The notes beneath the pieces were generated by a model, which made no database searches, was not told the origin of the DNA, and was given only the letters and a program-made list of their open reading frames with translations. The translations under genes were made by a program, and so were the position numbers. Shown piece after piece: positions 45,126 to 55,600 of a stretch of DNA of 64,000 nucleotides. The stretch's first letter is position 1. Every line of letters begins with the position of its first letter. The DNA comes from Bacillota bacterium (GTDB taxonomy: Bacteria; Bacillota; Clostridia; Ch29): contig JABVCK010000005.1 of assembly GCA_013540605.1 (NCBI GenBank), positions 1 through 64,000 on the forward strand, written 5' to 3'.

Positions 45126-46103
45126 CTATTCCCATATCCTCACTATATCGATATTCTTAAAATAGTAATTCACAATATCTTCGGCTTTCTTGCCCTGTTT
45201 TGCCAAAGCATACGCGCCCCACTGCGACATGCCTACTCCATGCCCATACCCCTTCCCTTTCATCACAACCTTGTCCCCTTCCACCCTTATATCGGTCAAA
45301 TAGGTTGATTTCATTTTTGTACTGCCTATGGCAAGCCTGAATTCAGGAGCCGATACTGCCGTGTTCCCAAAGCTTAGCGTCACCGCTCTGCCTGAAGGTC
45401 CTTTCTCAACAATCTTCGCGGAAGAAAAATCGTTGGTCTGTCCTCCGGCTTGTTTCAACGCTGCCAATATCTCTGCCTTTGAAAAAACCGCGGTCCAGGC
45501 CTTGTCATCGGGAGGAGCGTCGGGCGAATCAGGTGATTTAACTATCTTAACATATGGTGGTTCGTCTTCCTTAAACGCCAGCCCCTCTTTGGCTGAGGCA
45601 GTTGTACCGCCGGCATGGGCATGGAACCATGCTTTCACATACTTATCGTTGTAGGTTGCCACCTCACCTTTTGTCCGCTCAACCGCTCTTTTTACCCTAT
45701 CGTTTACCGCTTCCTGATTCCACGCCTGTGCCTCTTCAATGTCAGTCGATACATGTGCTCCCTTGTATTTGGAACCTCCTTTTTCAGTTATGAACTCCAT
45801 AACGAACGTACGGGCAAGAATTGCCTGCGCTGCCAGCGCTTCTTCCGGCCAGTCGTTTTTCATCTCCCCGGCAACCACGCCTGCAACATATTGCTCGAAG
45901 GGCAGTTCTTTGATCTGACCTGTTTTTTGAACATAAACCTTAAGAACAGGCTCTTTTCCCTCTCCCCTGCTTATTGATTCGGGAATTTTGAGCTTAACAA
46001 GCTCAGGGGGCGGGGTTTCTGCGGGCCTCCTAACAACGCAGGAAAGCAGTAATAGAGGCGCCAATATAATAACTATCAGTTTTGCATATCTACGGAGTCT
46101 CAT
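45126..46103 (-). CDS. spoIID: Stage II sporulation protein D, peptidoglycan lytic transglycosylase family
   Basis: 325 residues. The N terminus (LIVIILAPLLLLSCVV) could be a membrane anchor or a lipoprotein signal with Cys at the LLSC site. The SpoIID domain shows FEQYVAGVVAGEMKNDWPEEALAAQAI with the catalytic-type Glu, KAWFHAHAGGTT, and GYGHGVGMSQWGAYALAK near the end. It degrades septal peptidoglycan during engulfment. It is divergent from the peptidoglycan-binding gene at 46272. Confidence 0.93.
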   Translation of the reverse strand: MRLRRYAKLIVIILAPLLLLSCVVRRPAETPPPELVKLKIPESISRGEGKEPVLKVYVQKTGQIKELPFEQYVAGVVAGEMKNDWPEEALAAQAILARTFVMEFITEKGGSKYKGAHVSTDIEEAQAWNQEAVNDRVKRAVERTKGEVATYNDKYVKAWFHAHAGGTTASAKEGLAFKEDEPPYVKIVKSPDSPDAPPDDKAWTAVFSKAEILAALKQAGGQTNDFSSAKIVEKGPSGRAVTLSFGNTAVSAPEFRLAIGSTKMKSTYLTDIRVEGDKVVMKGKGYGHGVGMSQWGAYALAKQGKKAEDIVNYYFKNIDIVRIWE

Positions 46104-46271
46104 TTAATTTTACCTCCTTTTAACTAGAAAGCTAGTAATAGTATCTGAAATATTCCGCTTTTATAACATGTAAATTTTTCCGTGGTTTTTTTCAACTTTT
46201 CTCCCAAATAAGACAAGCATTATGATATAATTAAAAAAACGCAAGGGATAAAAATCACAAGGAGGGAAGCT

Positions 46272-47069
46272 ATGGGCAGACTCGGTAGGTTTATTATTCC
46301 GGTTTTATGTGTAATGGTATTTTCTCTGCCGGTATCGGCCAGTGCGATGAATTCCATACTTAAATTCGGCAGTGAAGGGTCAGATGTAACCCTCCTTCAA
46401 GAGCTGTTGATAGAAAAAGGCTATCTAGATTGTGAAGCTACGGGGTACTACGGCCCACTGACAACGCAGGCGGTAATGAACTTTCAGACAGATTATAACC
46501 TTGTTGTAGACGGAATTGCAGGACCGCAAACCTTTGAAGCCCTTATGAATGGTCAGGCTATGCCTCCCGGGGAAGAAGAAGGCAGCAGCGAAATACCCGA
46601 AGTCGGTGAGTATCTCGACTGGTTTGATGAAGTACAATACATATTCAAAGATGGCACCGTAGCAGTTGTTACAGACATCGATACCGGATTAAGCTTTAAG
46701 GTTATGAAGACCTTCGGCCATGAACATGCAGATTCCGAAACCCTTACCGCTGAAGATACGGCTATACTTAAAAAGATATGGGGAGGCTGGAGCTGGGAAA
46801 GAAGGGCCATAATCGTATCCATAGGAGATAAACACATAGCAGCATCCGCTACAGCCATGCCCCATGCAGGAAATGATAAATATCCCGCCCTGCAGACAAT
46901 ATCCAGCCGCAGCGGCGGATACGGCAGGGGAACAAATCTTGATAAGATTAAGGGAAACGATATGGATGGCGTTATATGCATACATTTCAAGAACAGCAGG
47001 CTACACAAGAACAATGCAATAGACCCGGATCATCAGAAAATGGTTAAAAAAGCAGCAGGCCTTTTATAG
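46272..47069 (+). CDS. Secreted peptidoglycan-binding domain protein
   Basis: 265 residues on the plus strand, unlike its neighbours. It has a Sec signal peptide (LGRFIIPVLCVMVFSLPVSASA, cleavage after about 25) and one PG_binding_1 repeat (LKFGSEGSDVTLLQELLIEKGYL, TTQAVMNFQTDYNLVVDG, about 32-90). An acidic linker and a C-terminal domain of about 140 residues without clear cell-wall hydrolase motifs follow. It could be a spore or wall-associated protein. GGAGGG precedes the ATG. Confidence 0.8.
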   Translation: MGRLGRFIIPVLCVMVFSLPVSASAMNSILKFGSEGSDVTLLQELLIEKGYLDCEATGYYGPLTTQAVMNFQTDYNLVVDGIAGPQTFEALMNGQAMPPGEEEGSSEIPEVGEYLDWFDEVQYIFKDGTVAVVTDIDTGLSFKVMKTFGHEHADSETLTAEDTAILKKIWGGWSWERRAIIVSIGDKHIAASATAMPHAGNDKYPALQTISSRSGGYGRGTNLDKIKGNDMDGVICIHFKNSRLHKNNAIDPDHQKMVKKAAGLL

Positions 47070-47083
47070 CCGGCTGCCTTTCT

Positions 47084-47326
47084 TCATTCAATCATCCGGT
47101 ACATCTCCCTGGACTGGTCCTTGGTCACGTGCTCCGCCACCTGGACCACTTCCACCTTAATCCTCCTGTTGCCAAAGCCTATCTCTATTATGTCCCCTTC
47201 CTCAACTTCTGTTCCCGCCTTGGCTGTCCTGCCGTTTATCATAACCCGGCCGGCGTCGCAGGCTTCCTTTGCTATTGTTCTCCGCTTTATCAGCCTGGAA
47301 TTCTTAAGAAATTTGTCTAATCTCAA
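47084..47326 (-). CDS. rqcP: S4-domain RNA-binding protein RqcP (YabO/HslR-like)
   Basis: 80 residues, almost entirely an S4 domain: MRLDKFLKNSRLIKRRTIAKE, CDAGRVMINGRTAKAG and EEGDIIEIGFG. In Bacillus the YabO homologue (RqcP) works with RqcH in ribosome-associated quality control, adding C-terminal alanines to stalled chains. It lies between hup and spoIID and converges on the peptidoglycan-binding gene. Confidence 0.92.
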   Translation of the reverse strand: MRLDKFLKNSRLIKRRTIAKEACDAGRVMINGRTAKAGTEVEEGDIIEIGFGNRRIKVEVVQVAEHVTKDQSREMYRMIE

Positions 47327-47353
47327 GTAATTAGTCCTCCTTCTGCTCCAAAG

Positions 47354-47381
47354 AGAAAAATCAGGTCAAAGACCTGATTTT
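47354..47381 (-). terminator. Intrinsic terminator of hup
   Basis: ATCAGGTC and GACCTGAT surround a TTT loop and are followed on the minus strand by TTTTTCTC. It begins 12 bases after the hup stop. Confidence 0.88.
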
Positions 47382-47390
47382 GTAGTGCTA

Positions 47391-47666
47391 CTACTGATTT
47401 ACCATATCTTTCAAAGCTTTACCAGCTTTGAAAACAGGAGCCTTGGAAGCGGGTATTACCATTTCTTCCTGTGTCTTCGGATTGCGTCCTTTTCTCTCTT
47501 TTCTTTCTTTGACTTCAAAGGTTCCAAAGCCAACAAGCTGTACTTTCTCGCCTTTCATCAGAGCATCATTAACCGACTCCATGAAAGCGTTAACAGCTTT
47601 CTCAGTATCTTTCTTAGTTAAACCGCTTTTTTCAGCCATGTTAGCAATAAGATCCGCTTTGTTCAA
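47391..47666 (-). CDS. hup: HU family DNA-binding protein
   Basis: 91 residues from a TTG ([15 protein letters not shown]) with GGGAGG seven bases upstream. The open frame reaches 31 codons further but without similarity. The full HU fold is visible: helices 1-40, arm with [21 protein letters not shown], and the C-terminal [11 protein letters not shown]. It compacts and bends DNA. It is inserted between mazG and rqcP. Confidence 0.96.
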   Translation of the reverse strand: MNKADLIANMAEKSGLTKKDTEKAVNAFMESVNDALMKGEKVQLVGFGTFEVKERKERKGRNPKTQEEMVIPASKAPVFKAGKALKDMVNQ

Positions 47667-47739
47667 ACTGATTACCTCCCTATTATTGGATTTCTTTAAA
47701 GCTATTCTACGAAATCTTTGTAATTCCTTCTTTCTGGTG

Positions 47740-49215
47740 CTATTTTTTATCAATTTCATTAAAATTATGTACTTTTGCCATCTGCCACAGCTCTTCCATC
47801 TCAGAAAGCGACATCTGATCCAGGGTTTTCCCTATCAAATGCGAGTTTTCTTCAATAAATCTAAACCTGCTTATGAATTTTTCAGTAGTTTCCTTAAGAG
47901 CGAGCTCCGGCTGAACCTTCTCAAACCTGGCCAGATTTACCACTGCAAACAACAGGTCCCCAATCTCTTCTCTTATTCTGTTCATTTTTCCTGATTTATA
48001 TACCTCTTCCAGTTCGAGCAGCTCTTCCTTGACCTTGTCCATAACCTCTTCGATCCTGTCCCAGTCAAACCCCGCCAGGGCAGCTTTTTGCTGCACCTTA
48101 TAACTGCGTATGAGGGATGGCAGAATTACAGGAATATCCTCAAGGGTTCTTGTGTAGCTTGAGGTACCCTTCTCCTCCCTTTTGGAAGCTTCCCATCTTT
48201 CAGTAGCCCTGTCGCTGTCTTCGGCCCTTTTTCCCCCGAACACATGGGGATGCCTGGATAGCAGCTTCACACAAATTCCGTTAACCACTTCGTCAAAGCT
48301 GAAATTTCCCTCTTCCCAGGCGATCTGAGAGTGAAATACCACTTGCAGCAAGAGATCTCCAAGCTCTTCCTCCAAAAGCTGCAGGTCCTTCTTCTCAATA
48401 GCATCAAGTACTTCATATGTTTCTTCCAGGAGGTATGGCATAAGACTCCGGTGGTCCTGCTCCCTGTCCCACGGGCACCCGCTGTCCCCTCTAAGCACCT
48501 TCATTATATCTAATAGGTCCTGGATACCATGCTTCTTCTTATCGCAGGCCGGTACATATATTGTGGTAAGATGGTCGATAAATTCAAGCCTGTCCAATTC
48601 ATAAAGGGGAACTTCCCTTACTATCTCCTGTCCAGCTACACCCGCTGCTCTTACCACCTTTATTGGATGGTCATCCTCGTAATACTCCATCAGGGTAAGT
48701 TTCACCTCCGCTGCCACCAACCGGTTGTACACCTGGGTTATAATGCAGCCCTTGGCTGTATCTATATTCATGTCGCCTATTCGGAGCCCGTCAACTATCT
48801 GAAGGCCTTTAGCAGGATCAATCGACAGCTTGTCATAGATTGCGTCCAGGAAACTCATTCCCGGTATTATTTCTACCTCTACACCCCTTTTCTCTCCCTC
48901 CAGTTTCAGCAGTTCAACACTCGCTTCAGCCACTGCCGGGTTCCCGGGTACGCAGTACACAAGGTCCCCCTTCAAGGATTGCTCCAGCAGATATGCTGCA
49001 ATGTTATCATATACCTGATCAAAGGTTTCTCCCCGCTCGTAGAAATTGTCCAGGGCTTCATATTCTATCCCGGTCGACTTTAAATAATCAATAACGGGGT
49101 GTTTCTCGGTTCTGAGCACTATCCTGCCTGCTGTTTCCAGCTCCTTTACGGCCTTTAGGGTCAAGTTCTCCCACGAGCCCGGCCCTAAACCTACTACTTT
49201 TATCCTGCCGCTCAT
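47740..49215 (-). CDS. mazG: MazG nucleotide pyrophosphohydrolase with N-terminal tetrapyrrole-methylase-like domain (YabN)
   Basis: 491 residues, a fusion typical of Firmicute YabN. An N-terminal SAM-dependent tetrapyrrole-methylase-like domain (about 1-220; [25 protein letters not shown]) precedes two MazG units. The first has [16 protein letters not shown] and [17 protein letters not shown] with metal-binding EExxE residues. The second has [10 protein letters not shown] and [16 protein letters not shown]. It cleaves non-canonical nucleoside triphosphates. The role of the methylase-like domain is unclear. Confidence 0.94.
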   Translation of the reverse strand: MSGRIKVVGLGPGSWENLTLKAVKELETAGRIVLRTEKHPVIDYLKSTGIEYEALDNFYERGETFDQVYDNIAAYLLEQSLKGDLVYCVPGNPAVAEASVELLKLEGEKRGVEVEIIPGMSFLDAIYDKLSIDPAKGLQIVDGLRIGDMNIDTAKGCIITQVYNRLVAAEVKLTLMEYYEDDHPIKVVRAAGVAGQEIVREVPLYELDRLEFIDHLTTIYVPACDKKKHGIQDLLDIMKVLRGDSGCPWDREQDHRSLMPYLLEETYEVLDAIEKKDLQLLEEELGDLLLQVVFHSQIAWEEGNFSFDEVVNGICVKLLSRHPHVFGGKRAEDSDRATERWEASKREEKGTSSYTRTLEDIPVILPSLIRSYKVQQKAALAGFDWDRIEEVMDKVKEELLELEEVYKSGKMNRIREEIGDLLFAVVNLARFEKVQPELALKETTEKFISRFRFIEENSHLIGKTLDQMSLSEMEELWQMAKVHNFNEIDKK

Positions 49216-49228
49216 GATGTATGCCTCC

Positions 49229-50827
49229 CTATTTACGCATTAGCCCGATCTTTTTGAACAGCCGGGAAAGCCTTTTCCCTCCCGGCATCATATTCAGCTC
49301 CTGGGAGGTGATTCCCCCCAATACCAATAACAGTATGCCATAGATGATTGCTCCGAGTATCACCGCTGATAGGGTTGAAATTGTATTGCTTACGGATAAC
49401 CTGTATACCCAACCGTATACAGCGGTTACTCCGGCTGCCATGCCCAAAACAGCAATTATGGGTTTCATTATAAAATTCAGTATTCCCAGCCGGATACCTG
49501 TTTCCTTCTTGACGTCCCAATAGTTCAGCATTCCGGCTACCATATAGCCGATTACGGTTCCAAGGGCAGCGCCCCTTATATTTATCCAGGCTATTCCGGT
49601 GAGTACATAACTTACTACAAGTTTGAAACCGGAACCTATAAGCATGTTTTTCACAGGCAGCACCGGTTTCCCCAGGCCCTGGAGCACCCCCGTTGCTGTT
49701 TGCACTATTGACAAAAATATGACCCCAAAGCCTAACACCTGTAAAACCCTCCAGACCTCAGGTTCCTTTGGGTAAAGCATCATCATTATGGGCCTGGCGA
49801 GGACAGAAAGCCCTACGGCTGCAGGCAGTCCAATCAATATCCCGGCTTTAAGTCCAACCTCCGCCTTCCTGATAACCCCATCGCTGTCTTCCCGGGCACT
49901 GGATTCTGAAATTGCCGGTACAAGGCTTGCGGCAAGGGCTATGGTTATAACCTGGGGGAAATTCACAAGGGTTGCTGCCATTCCCTTTAGCTGTCCGTAT
50001 AAGCTGTTCGCTTCGGTCACGGAAAACCCTGCAAACTGAAGCCTTCTCATTACAACGCCCAGATCAATCATATCCATAAGCGGTATTACCGAAGCGCCCA
50101 GGGTTATCGGAACTGCTATGGCCAATAGTTTGTAAAGTATTGTCCCTGCGGAGTCACGGATTACCGCAGGGCTGCTTTCAACCTCAGACATAATCCTTCC
50201 CCTGTTGTAAAGGTAAACAATATATACAATAGCCATACCCGCAATGGCCCCGGATGTCGCTCCAAAGGACGCTCCTCCGGCAGCATACTCGGTCCCCCTT
50301 GGCAGCAGGATAATCGCCAGGGCAAACCCTACAATGACCCGGCCCAACTGTTCAAATATCTGGGACAACGCAGTCGGAAGCATATTCTGCATACCCTGGA
50401 AGTATCCCCTGAAAGCAGACATGAGGGGCACAAAGAACAGGGCAGGGGCTACCGCCAGCATAGCATAATAGGCCTTGGGGTTACCCAGAATAAAAACCAG
50501 GGGCTTTGCCACTGCGAGGAGTATTGTCGATGAAACTATCCCTATGACGAGCAAGGCGGCAAAGGATACCCTGAAAATTCTATGGGCCTCCTTCCTATCC
50601 CCCAGCGCGGTCCGTTCAGAAACCAGTTTTGAAATCGCTGTGGGTATTCCGGCTGTAGAAATTGTTAGGAGAAATATGTAAATGGGATACGCCGTCTGGT
50701 AATACCCCATACCTTCCGATGTTATAATATTAGCCAGCGGAATACGGTAAATGGCTCCTATTATCTTTACTATAATCCCGGCCACACTTAAAATCAATGC
50801 GCCTTTCAGCAGCGAATGCTTTTGCAT
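49229..50827 (-). CDS. spoVB: SpoVB/YabM-type MOP flippase
   Basis: 532 residues with about 14 membrane segments of the MATE/MOP superfamily (polysaccharide transporter). The N terminus LKGALILSVAGIIVKIIGAIYRIPLANI is the usual start of SpoVB and related lipid II flippases. It is separated by 13 bases from mazG and probably cotranscribed with it. In Bacillus SpoVB supports cortex peptidoglycan synthesis; YabM is the paralogue at this locus, so the exact orthologue is uncertain. Confidence 0.88.
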   Translation of the reverse strand: MQKHSLLKGALILSVAGIIVKIIGAIYRIPLANIITSEGMGYYQTAYPIYIFLLTISTAGIPTAISKLVSERTALGDRKEAHRIFRVSFAALLVIGIVSSTILLAVAKPLVFILGNPKAYYAMLAVAPALFFVPLMSAFRGYFQGMQNMLPTALSQIFEQLGRVIVGFALAIILLPRGTEYAAGGASFGATSGAIAGMAIVYIVYLYNRGRIMSEVESSPAVIRDSAGTILYKLLAIAVPITLGASVIPLMDMIDLGVVMRRLQFAGFSVTEANSLYGQLKGMAATLVNFPQVITIALAASLVPAISESSAREDSDGVIRKAEVGLKAGILIGLPAAVGLSVLARPIMMMLYPKEPEVWRVLQVLGFGVIFLSIVQTATGVLQGLGKPVLPVKNMLIGSGFKLVVSYVLTGIAWINIRGAALGTVIGYMVAGMLNYWDVKKETGIRLGILNFIMKPIIAVLGMAAGVTAVYGWVYRLSVSNTISTLSAVILGAIIYGILLLVLGGITSQELNMMPGGKRLSRLFKKIGLMRK

Positions 50828-50931
50828 TTTGTTTGCCTCCTAAATATAGCTTCTCTCACGAACAGGTATATTATATCAGAAATATTGCCCCAGTTAAATG
50901 ATTGTCCACCAGTCCGGTGCGAGATCAGCCA

Positions 50932-50966
50932 TTAAAAAAACAGCAGTTGTCATACCTGCTGTTTTT
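50932..50966 (-). terminator. Intrinsic terminator of spoVT
   Basis: AAACAGCAG and CTGCTGTTT pair around nine bases and are followed on the minus strand by TTTT and AATGG. It lies 10 bases after the spoVT stop. Confidence 0.85.
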
Positions 50967-50975
50967 AGCACCCTG

Positions 50976-51533
50976 CTACTGCTCCATCTGCTTGCCCAGG
51001 AAAGAAGCCGCTGTGGTTGACAGCTTAGCCTCCAGTTCTCCCATCCTTCCATCGGCATCCTTCGAAATAAGTATAACTGCCCCGATCGGGTCCCCGAGTG
51101 AAACTATTGGGGCTACTACCTGAGCAGTGTACTTGGTTTCACCGTCTTCATCGGCAGTAACCGATAGCATTCTGCCACCTTCATTTTTATTAAAAACTAC
51201 GGTCTTCTTCTCTTCCATTATTTTCTCAAGTGCTGGACTTACCCGTTTTTCGAGATAATCCTTTTTAGAGGACCCAGCAACAGATATTATGGTATCCCTA
51301 TCAGAAATTACTGCGATATGTCCCGAAGCCTCATTTAGAGATTCTGCATATTCCTGGGCGAATTCATTAAGCTCTCCAATAGGCGAGTATTTTTTTAGTA
51401 TTACTTCCCCTTCTCTATCGGTGAAAATTTCCAGGGGATCTCCTTCTCTGATTCTCAATGTGCGTCTTATCTCTTTAGGTATTACAACCCTCCCAAGATC
51501 GTCAATACGTCTTACTATTCCAGTTGCCTTCAA
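50976..51533 (-). CDS. spoVT: Stage V sporulation protein T, AbrB-type regulator
   Basis: 185 residues. The N-terminal SpoVT-AbrB swapped-hairpin DNA-binding domain is ATGIVRRIDDLGRVVIPKEI followed by RRTLRIREGDPLEIF. A GAF-like C-terminal domain (about 60-180) follows. In the forespore it modulates sigmaG-dependent genes. The GGAGGGATAT ribosome site and ATG agree. Full length. Confidence 0.96.
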   Translation of the reverse strand: MKATGIVRRIDDLGRVVIPKEIRRTLRIREGDPLEIFTDREGEVILKKYSPIGELNEFAQEYAESLNEASGHIAVISDRDTIISVAGSSKKDYLEKRVSPALEKIMEEKKTVVFNKNEGGRMLSVTADEDGETKYTAQVVAPIVSLGDPIGAVILISKDADGRMGELEAKLSTTAASFLGKQMEQ

Positions 51534-51659
51534 CGGTATATCCCTCCTTTTTCTGTATTTTGTTACAAATTATCCTGCAAAGTTATTATTAGATACTTTA
51601 AACAGTTTTATTCATCTAATAAGATCTTAATACAGAAAAAGGATATATTATATTTCACA

Positions 51660-52640
51660 TTACTTCATGTTCTTGGGATAGGTTTCTATCTCAGCATTTT
51701 CCTTTAATTCGGCCAACTTTTTATTGTATTCTTTCTCCATAGCCATGTATAGGAGCTTACTGTTTATCTCCTGTTTTGCCTCTTCAAAGGGTATCGGGTC
51801 AACAATTTCCTTGTCGAAAACCTTTATTATGTGATATCCAAACTGAGTTTCCACAATGCCGCTGATTTCACCCTTTTCAAGCGCAAAAGCAGCCTCTTCG
51901 AAGGGCTTCACCATATCACCGTACCCGAAATATCCCAGATCCCCTTTGTTGGACTTTGCGGATGGATCAACCGAGTACTGTTCTGCCAGATCGGAAAAAT
52001 CTTCTCCATTCTTTAACCTTTCAAGTATTTTTTCCGCATCCTCCTTGGTATCCAGCAGTATGTGGCTGGCCTTTACTCTATCCTTTTTGAACTCTTTAAT
52101 ATTTTCATTGTAATAGTCCTCAACCTCTTTCTCGGATACCGTTACATCTTCCACCAGCTTATCCCTGTACTTGGTTATAATTAGATCTTTCTTCACCTGA
52201 TCTGCAAACTGCTCTTCTGTCATGCCCTGAGAGGTTAGGAAATCCAGATACTTCTGCTCATCTTCGAAATATTCCTTAATCGATGCAATCTCATCGCTTA
52301 CTTCCTCTTGAGTTACTGCTATGCCCTGTTTGTCCGCCGCCTCAAGGATAAGCCTGTCCAATATAAGCTTCTCGACAACCTGCTCTTTCACCACGTCGAT
52401 AAACTTTTTACCCTCTATGTCCTTATTCCATATATCCTTACCGTACTGCTGTTCATAACTACTCTTATACAGCTCAAATTTTTGATTGAATTCTTCCTTT
52501 GTTATTATCTGTCCATTTACCTTGGCAACAGCTGAATTCTTATCCACCTCAGGATCTTTGCGGACTATGCCGCAGGCCCCAAGAACTAATGCTAATATAA
52601 TAACACCGATTACTATCAAAATTCTGTTGTTCCTCAACAT
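51660..52640 (-). CDS. prsA: Peptidyl-prolyl isomerase lipoprotein, PrsA/SurA type
   Basis: 326 residues. A lipoprotein signal (ILIVIGVIILALVLGACG; lipobox LGAC) places it on the outer face of the membrane. The SurA-like N-terminal helical region (about 40-190) precedes a parvulin domain (about 190-295; KASHILLDTKEDAEKILERL, DLGYFGYGDMVKPFEEAAF, VETQFGYHIIKV). It helps fold exported proteins. Confidence 0.93.
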   Translation of the reverse strand: MLRNNRILIVIGVIILALVLGACGIVRKDPEVDKNSAVAKVNGQIITKEEFNQKFELYKSSYEQQYGKDIWNKDIEGKKFIDVVKEQVVEKLILDRLILEAADKQGIAVTQEEVSDEIASIKEYFEDEQKYLDFLTSQGMTEEQFADQVKKDLIITKYRDKLVEDVTVSEKEVEDYYNENIKEFKKDRVKASHILLDTKEDAEKILERLKNGEDFSDLAEQYSVDPSAKSNKGDLGYFGYGDMVKPFEEAAFALEKGEISGIVETQFGYHIIKVFDKEIVDPIPFEEAKQEINSKLLYMAMEKEYNKKLAELKENAEIETYPKNMK

Positions 52641-52686
52641 TCATCCTCTCCCCGTCAGTGATAACTTATGTTCATTATATAGTAAT

Positions 52687-55600
52687 TTAGCTTTCATGGA
52701 AATATATAATTTTTTCTAGTATTCCTTTAATAATCAGTAGCATTTTATATGCATCATGGGTATCAACCTTAAATAAAAACGATGGGTTGACCGTAGCTTC
52801 AAACTTGATCTTCTTACCGTATTCACCTATCAGCCTGGCAATTGCCTGCGGCTTTACCGAATCCTTCCCTTTAAACTGTACCTTTATAATTCTATCCTTC
52901 TGCTCTATCATAGTTATTCCCAGTTTCTTGCATAAAAATTTTATATAAGCCATAACAAGCAGGTTTCGAACAGGTGCAGCAATATCGCCAAACCTATCCT
53001 CAATTTCCTCTTCAACATCATTGTAATCGGATTTGCTCTCTATAGAAGCTATCCTCCTGTACATTTCCACCTTCTGTTTTTCGTCATTTATATAATCATC
53101 GGGTATATATGCATCAACCTTAATATCAAGCTGTGTCTCCAATTCCTCCCGGACCGGCAAACCCTTAAGCTCCCTCACCGTCTTATCAAGAAGCTTGCAG
53201 TACATATCGTATCCAACCGTCATCATATGCCCATGCTGCTCATGCCCCAGTATATTACCTGCTCCCCTTATTTCAAGGTCCCTTAGAGCGATTTTAAAAC
53301 CTGCGCCAAACTCGGTAAACTCCTTTATCGCCTTAAGCCTTTTTTCAGCGGCTTCCGTCAGCACCTTGTCTTTCCTGTAAGTGAAGTAAGCATAGGCAAG
53401 CCTGCTGGAACGTCCGACTCTTCCCCTAAGCTGATACATCTGCGACAGACCAAGCCTATCGGCGTCGGTTACTATTATAGTGTTTACGTTTGGCATATCC
53501 AGACCATTCTCAATAATTGTTGTGCACAGCAGAATATCATATTTCCCATCCAGAAAATCCGTCATGACGTTTTCCAGTTCTCTCTCGTCCATCTGTCCGT
53601 GGGCCACGGCTATCGAGGCCTCCGGTATCATCCTGGAAAGCTCCCGGGCCATCTTATCGATCGATTTTACCCTGTTATGAACAAAATAAACCTGGCCATT
53701 TCTGTTGATTTCCCTTAATACTGCGTCCCTAATAAGTTCATCGTTATATTCAACGACATAGGTTTCTACAGGAATCCTGTCCTCGGGGGGGTCCTGTATA
53801 ACACTCATATCCCTAAGGCCAACCATTGACATGTGCAACGTTCTGGGTATGGGGGTCGCCGTTAGGGTAATCACATCCACACTCTTTTTCAACTCTTTGA
53901 TTGCTTCCTTATGTGCTACTCCAAACCTCTGTTCTTCATCAATTATTAGAAGTCCCAGGTCCTTATAAGCTACATCCTTTTGCAATAGCCTGTGCGTTCC
54001 CACTATGATGTCTACATTTCCCTCCTTTATAAGCCTTAATATTTCCTGCTGCTGGGCAGGTGTTCTAAACCTGCTTATCATCTCAATATTAACCGGAAAT
54101 TGTGCCATCCTTTGCCGGAGCGTATTATAATGCTGCTGGGCAAGTATGGTGGTCGGTACCAGTATTGCTACCTGTTTTCCATCCATCACCGCTTTAAAAG
54201 CTGCTCTCATCGCGACTTCGGTCTTGCCGTACCCTACGTCACCACAAAGCAGCCGGTCCATAGGCCGCGCCATTTCCATATCCTTCTTAATCTCTTCAAT
54301 GCACCTTGTCTGGTCATTTGTTTCTTGATAGGAAAACAAATCCTCAAACTGGCGCTGCCACGTTGTGTCCTTACTGAATGCATAGCCGCTGATCCCTTCC
54401 CTTACTGCGTATAACTGAAGAAGTTCCTTTGCCATGTTCTGTATGGCCTTCTGCACTCCGGCTTTGGTCTTTGCCCATTCTCTGCCCCCCATCCTGCTCA
54501 GGCGGATCTTTTTTCCTTCTCCCCCAATATACTTCTGGATTAGATGGGATTGGTAAGTAGGTAGATAGAGCACATCTCCGCCACTATACTCTATTTTAAT
54601 GTAATCCCGTTTGATGCCCTCAACCTTAAGCTCCTGAATACCCCGGTAAATCCCTATCCCCTGGTTTTCATGCACAATATAGTCACCGGGACTCAACTCG
54701 GTGAAAATATCGATGCCTTCCTTTTTAACCTTCTTAGCCGGTTTGGTCTTTCTTTTTATGCTGCCGAATATATCCTTATCGGAAAAGACAGCCAATTTGC
54801 TGTCGGTCAGTATGAAGCCTTCCAGGACCGTTCCTATGTCAATTACCACTTCTCCTCCCTTAAAATCTCTCCTTGTGCGAGGGCACAAAACAGGGTATAT
54901 TTCTTCCCTTTTCAGCTCTGCTTCCAATAAAGTGCCCCTGGTCTTTGAGCTAACAAGTATTGAAACCATAAACCCGTCTTGCTTCAACCGTTTTATTTCT
55001 TGAACAACCGGGTCCAGCTTTCCGTAGAATGGGTTCATGGACCTAACCGAAAAGCTGTAAAAGCTTCCTTGAGCCATCTCCCTGTTCCCTGTGAGAATTT
55101 CGGTAAAGGAAACGATCGTGTTGGCTTTTATCTCCTGCAGTATACGTCCATAGTCAATAATCCTGTCTTTCTGTCCGATCAATGCCTTTCCCTTCTCCAA
55201 CCTATCCGTGTAATGATTGAAGAATTCTCTTTGAAATTTTTCTGCTTCCTCGGTGCATCTGACAGGATTGTCAATAACTATTATGAAGTTCTCATCAATA
55301 TATTCAATAAGGCTGGTCGTATTGCACCCATACATCCAATAATTGCTTAAAAGCCTGCTCCCCTTCCTGCTCTCAAACTCATACACAACCCGGTCGATTT
55401 CTTCTTTGAGCTCGTTTGACTGTTTCATCCGCCCTGAACTTTCCAGGTTTCTTTGAGTCATAAACAAATCATTCTCAAGGTTCCGTAGAAATTGTTTTTT
55501 TTCACTGTCTTTGATCAGGAGTTCCCTGGCGGGAGCTACTGTTATCCCTTTTACATTTTCCACCGACCTCTGGGTTGACGTATCCAGTATCCTGATGGAA

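Noticed and set aside
46103-46140. sigmaE promoter upstream of spoIID
   Set aside because: GAATATT resembles a sigmaE -35, but no acceptable -10 lies at the required distance.
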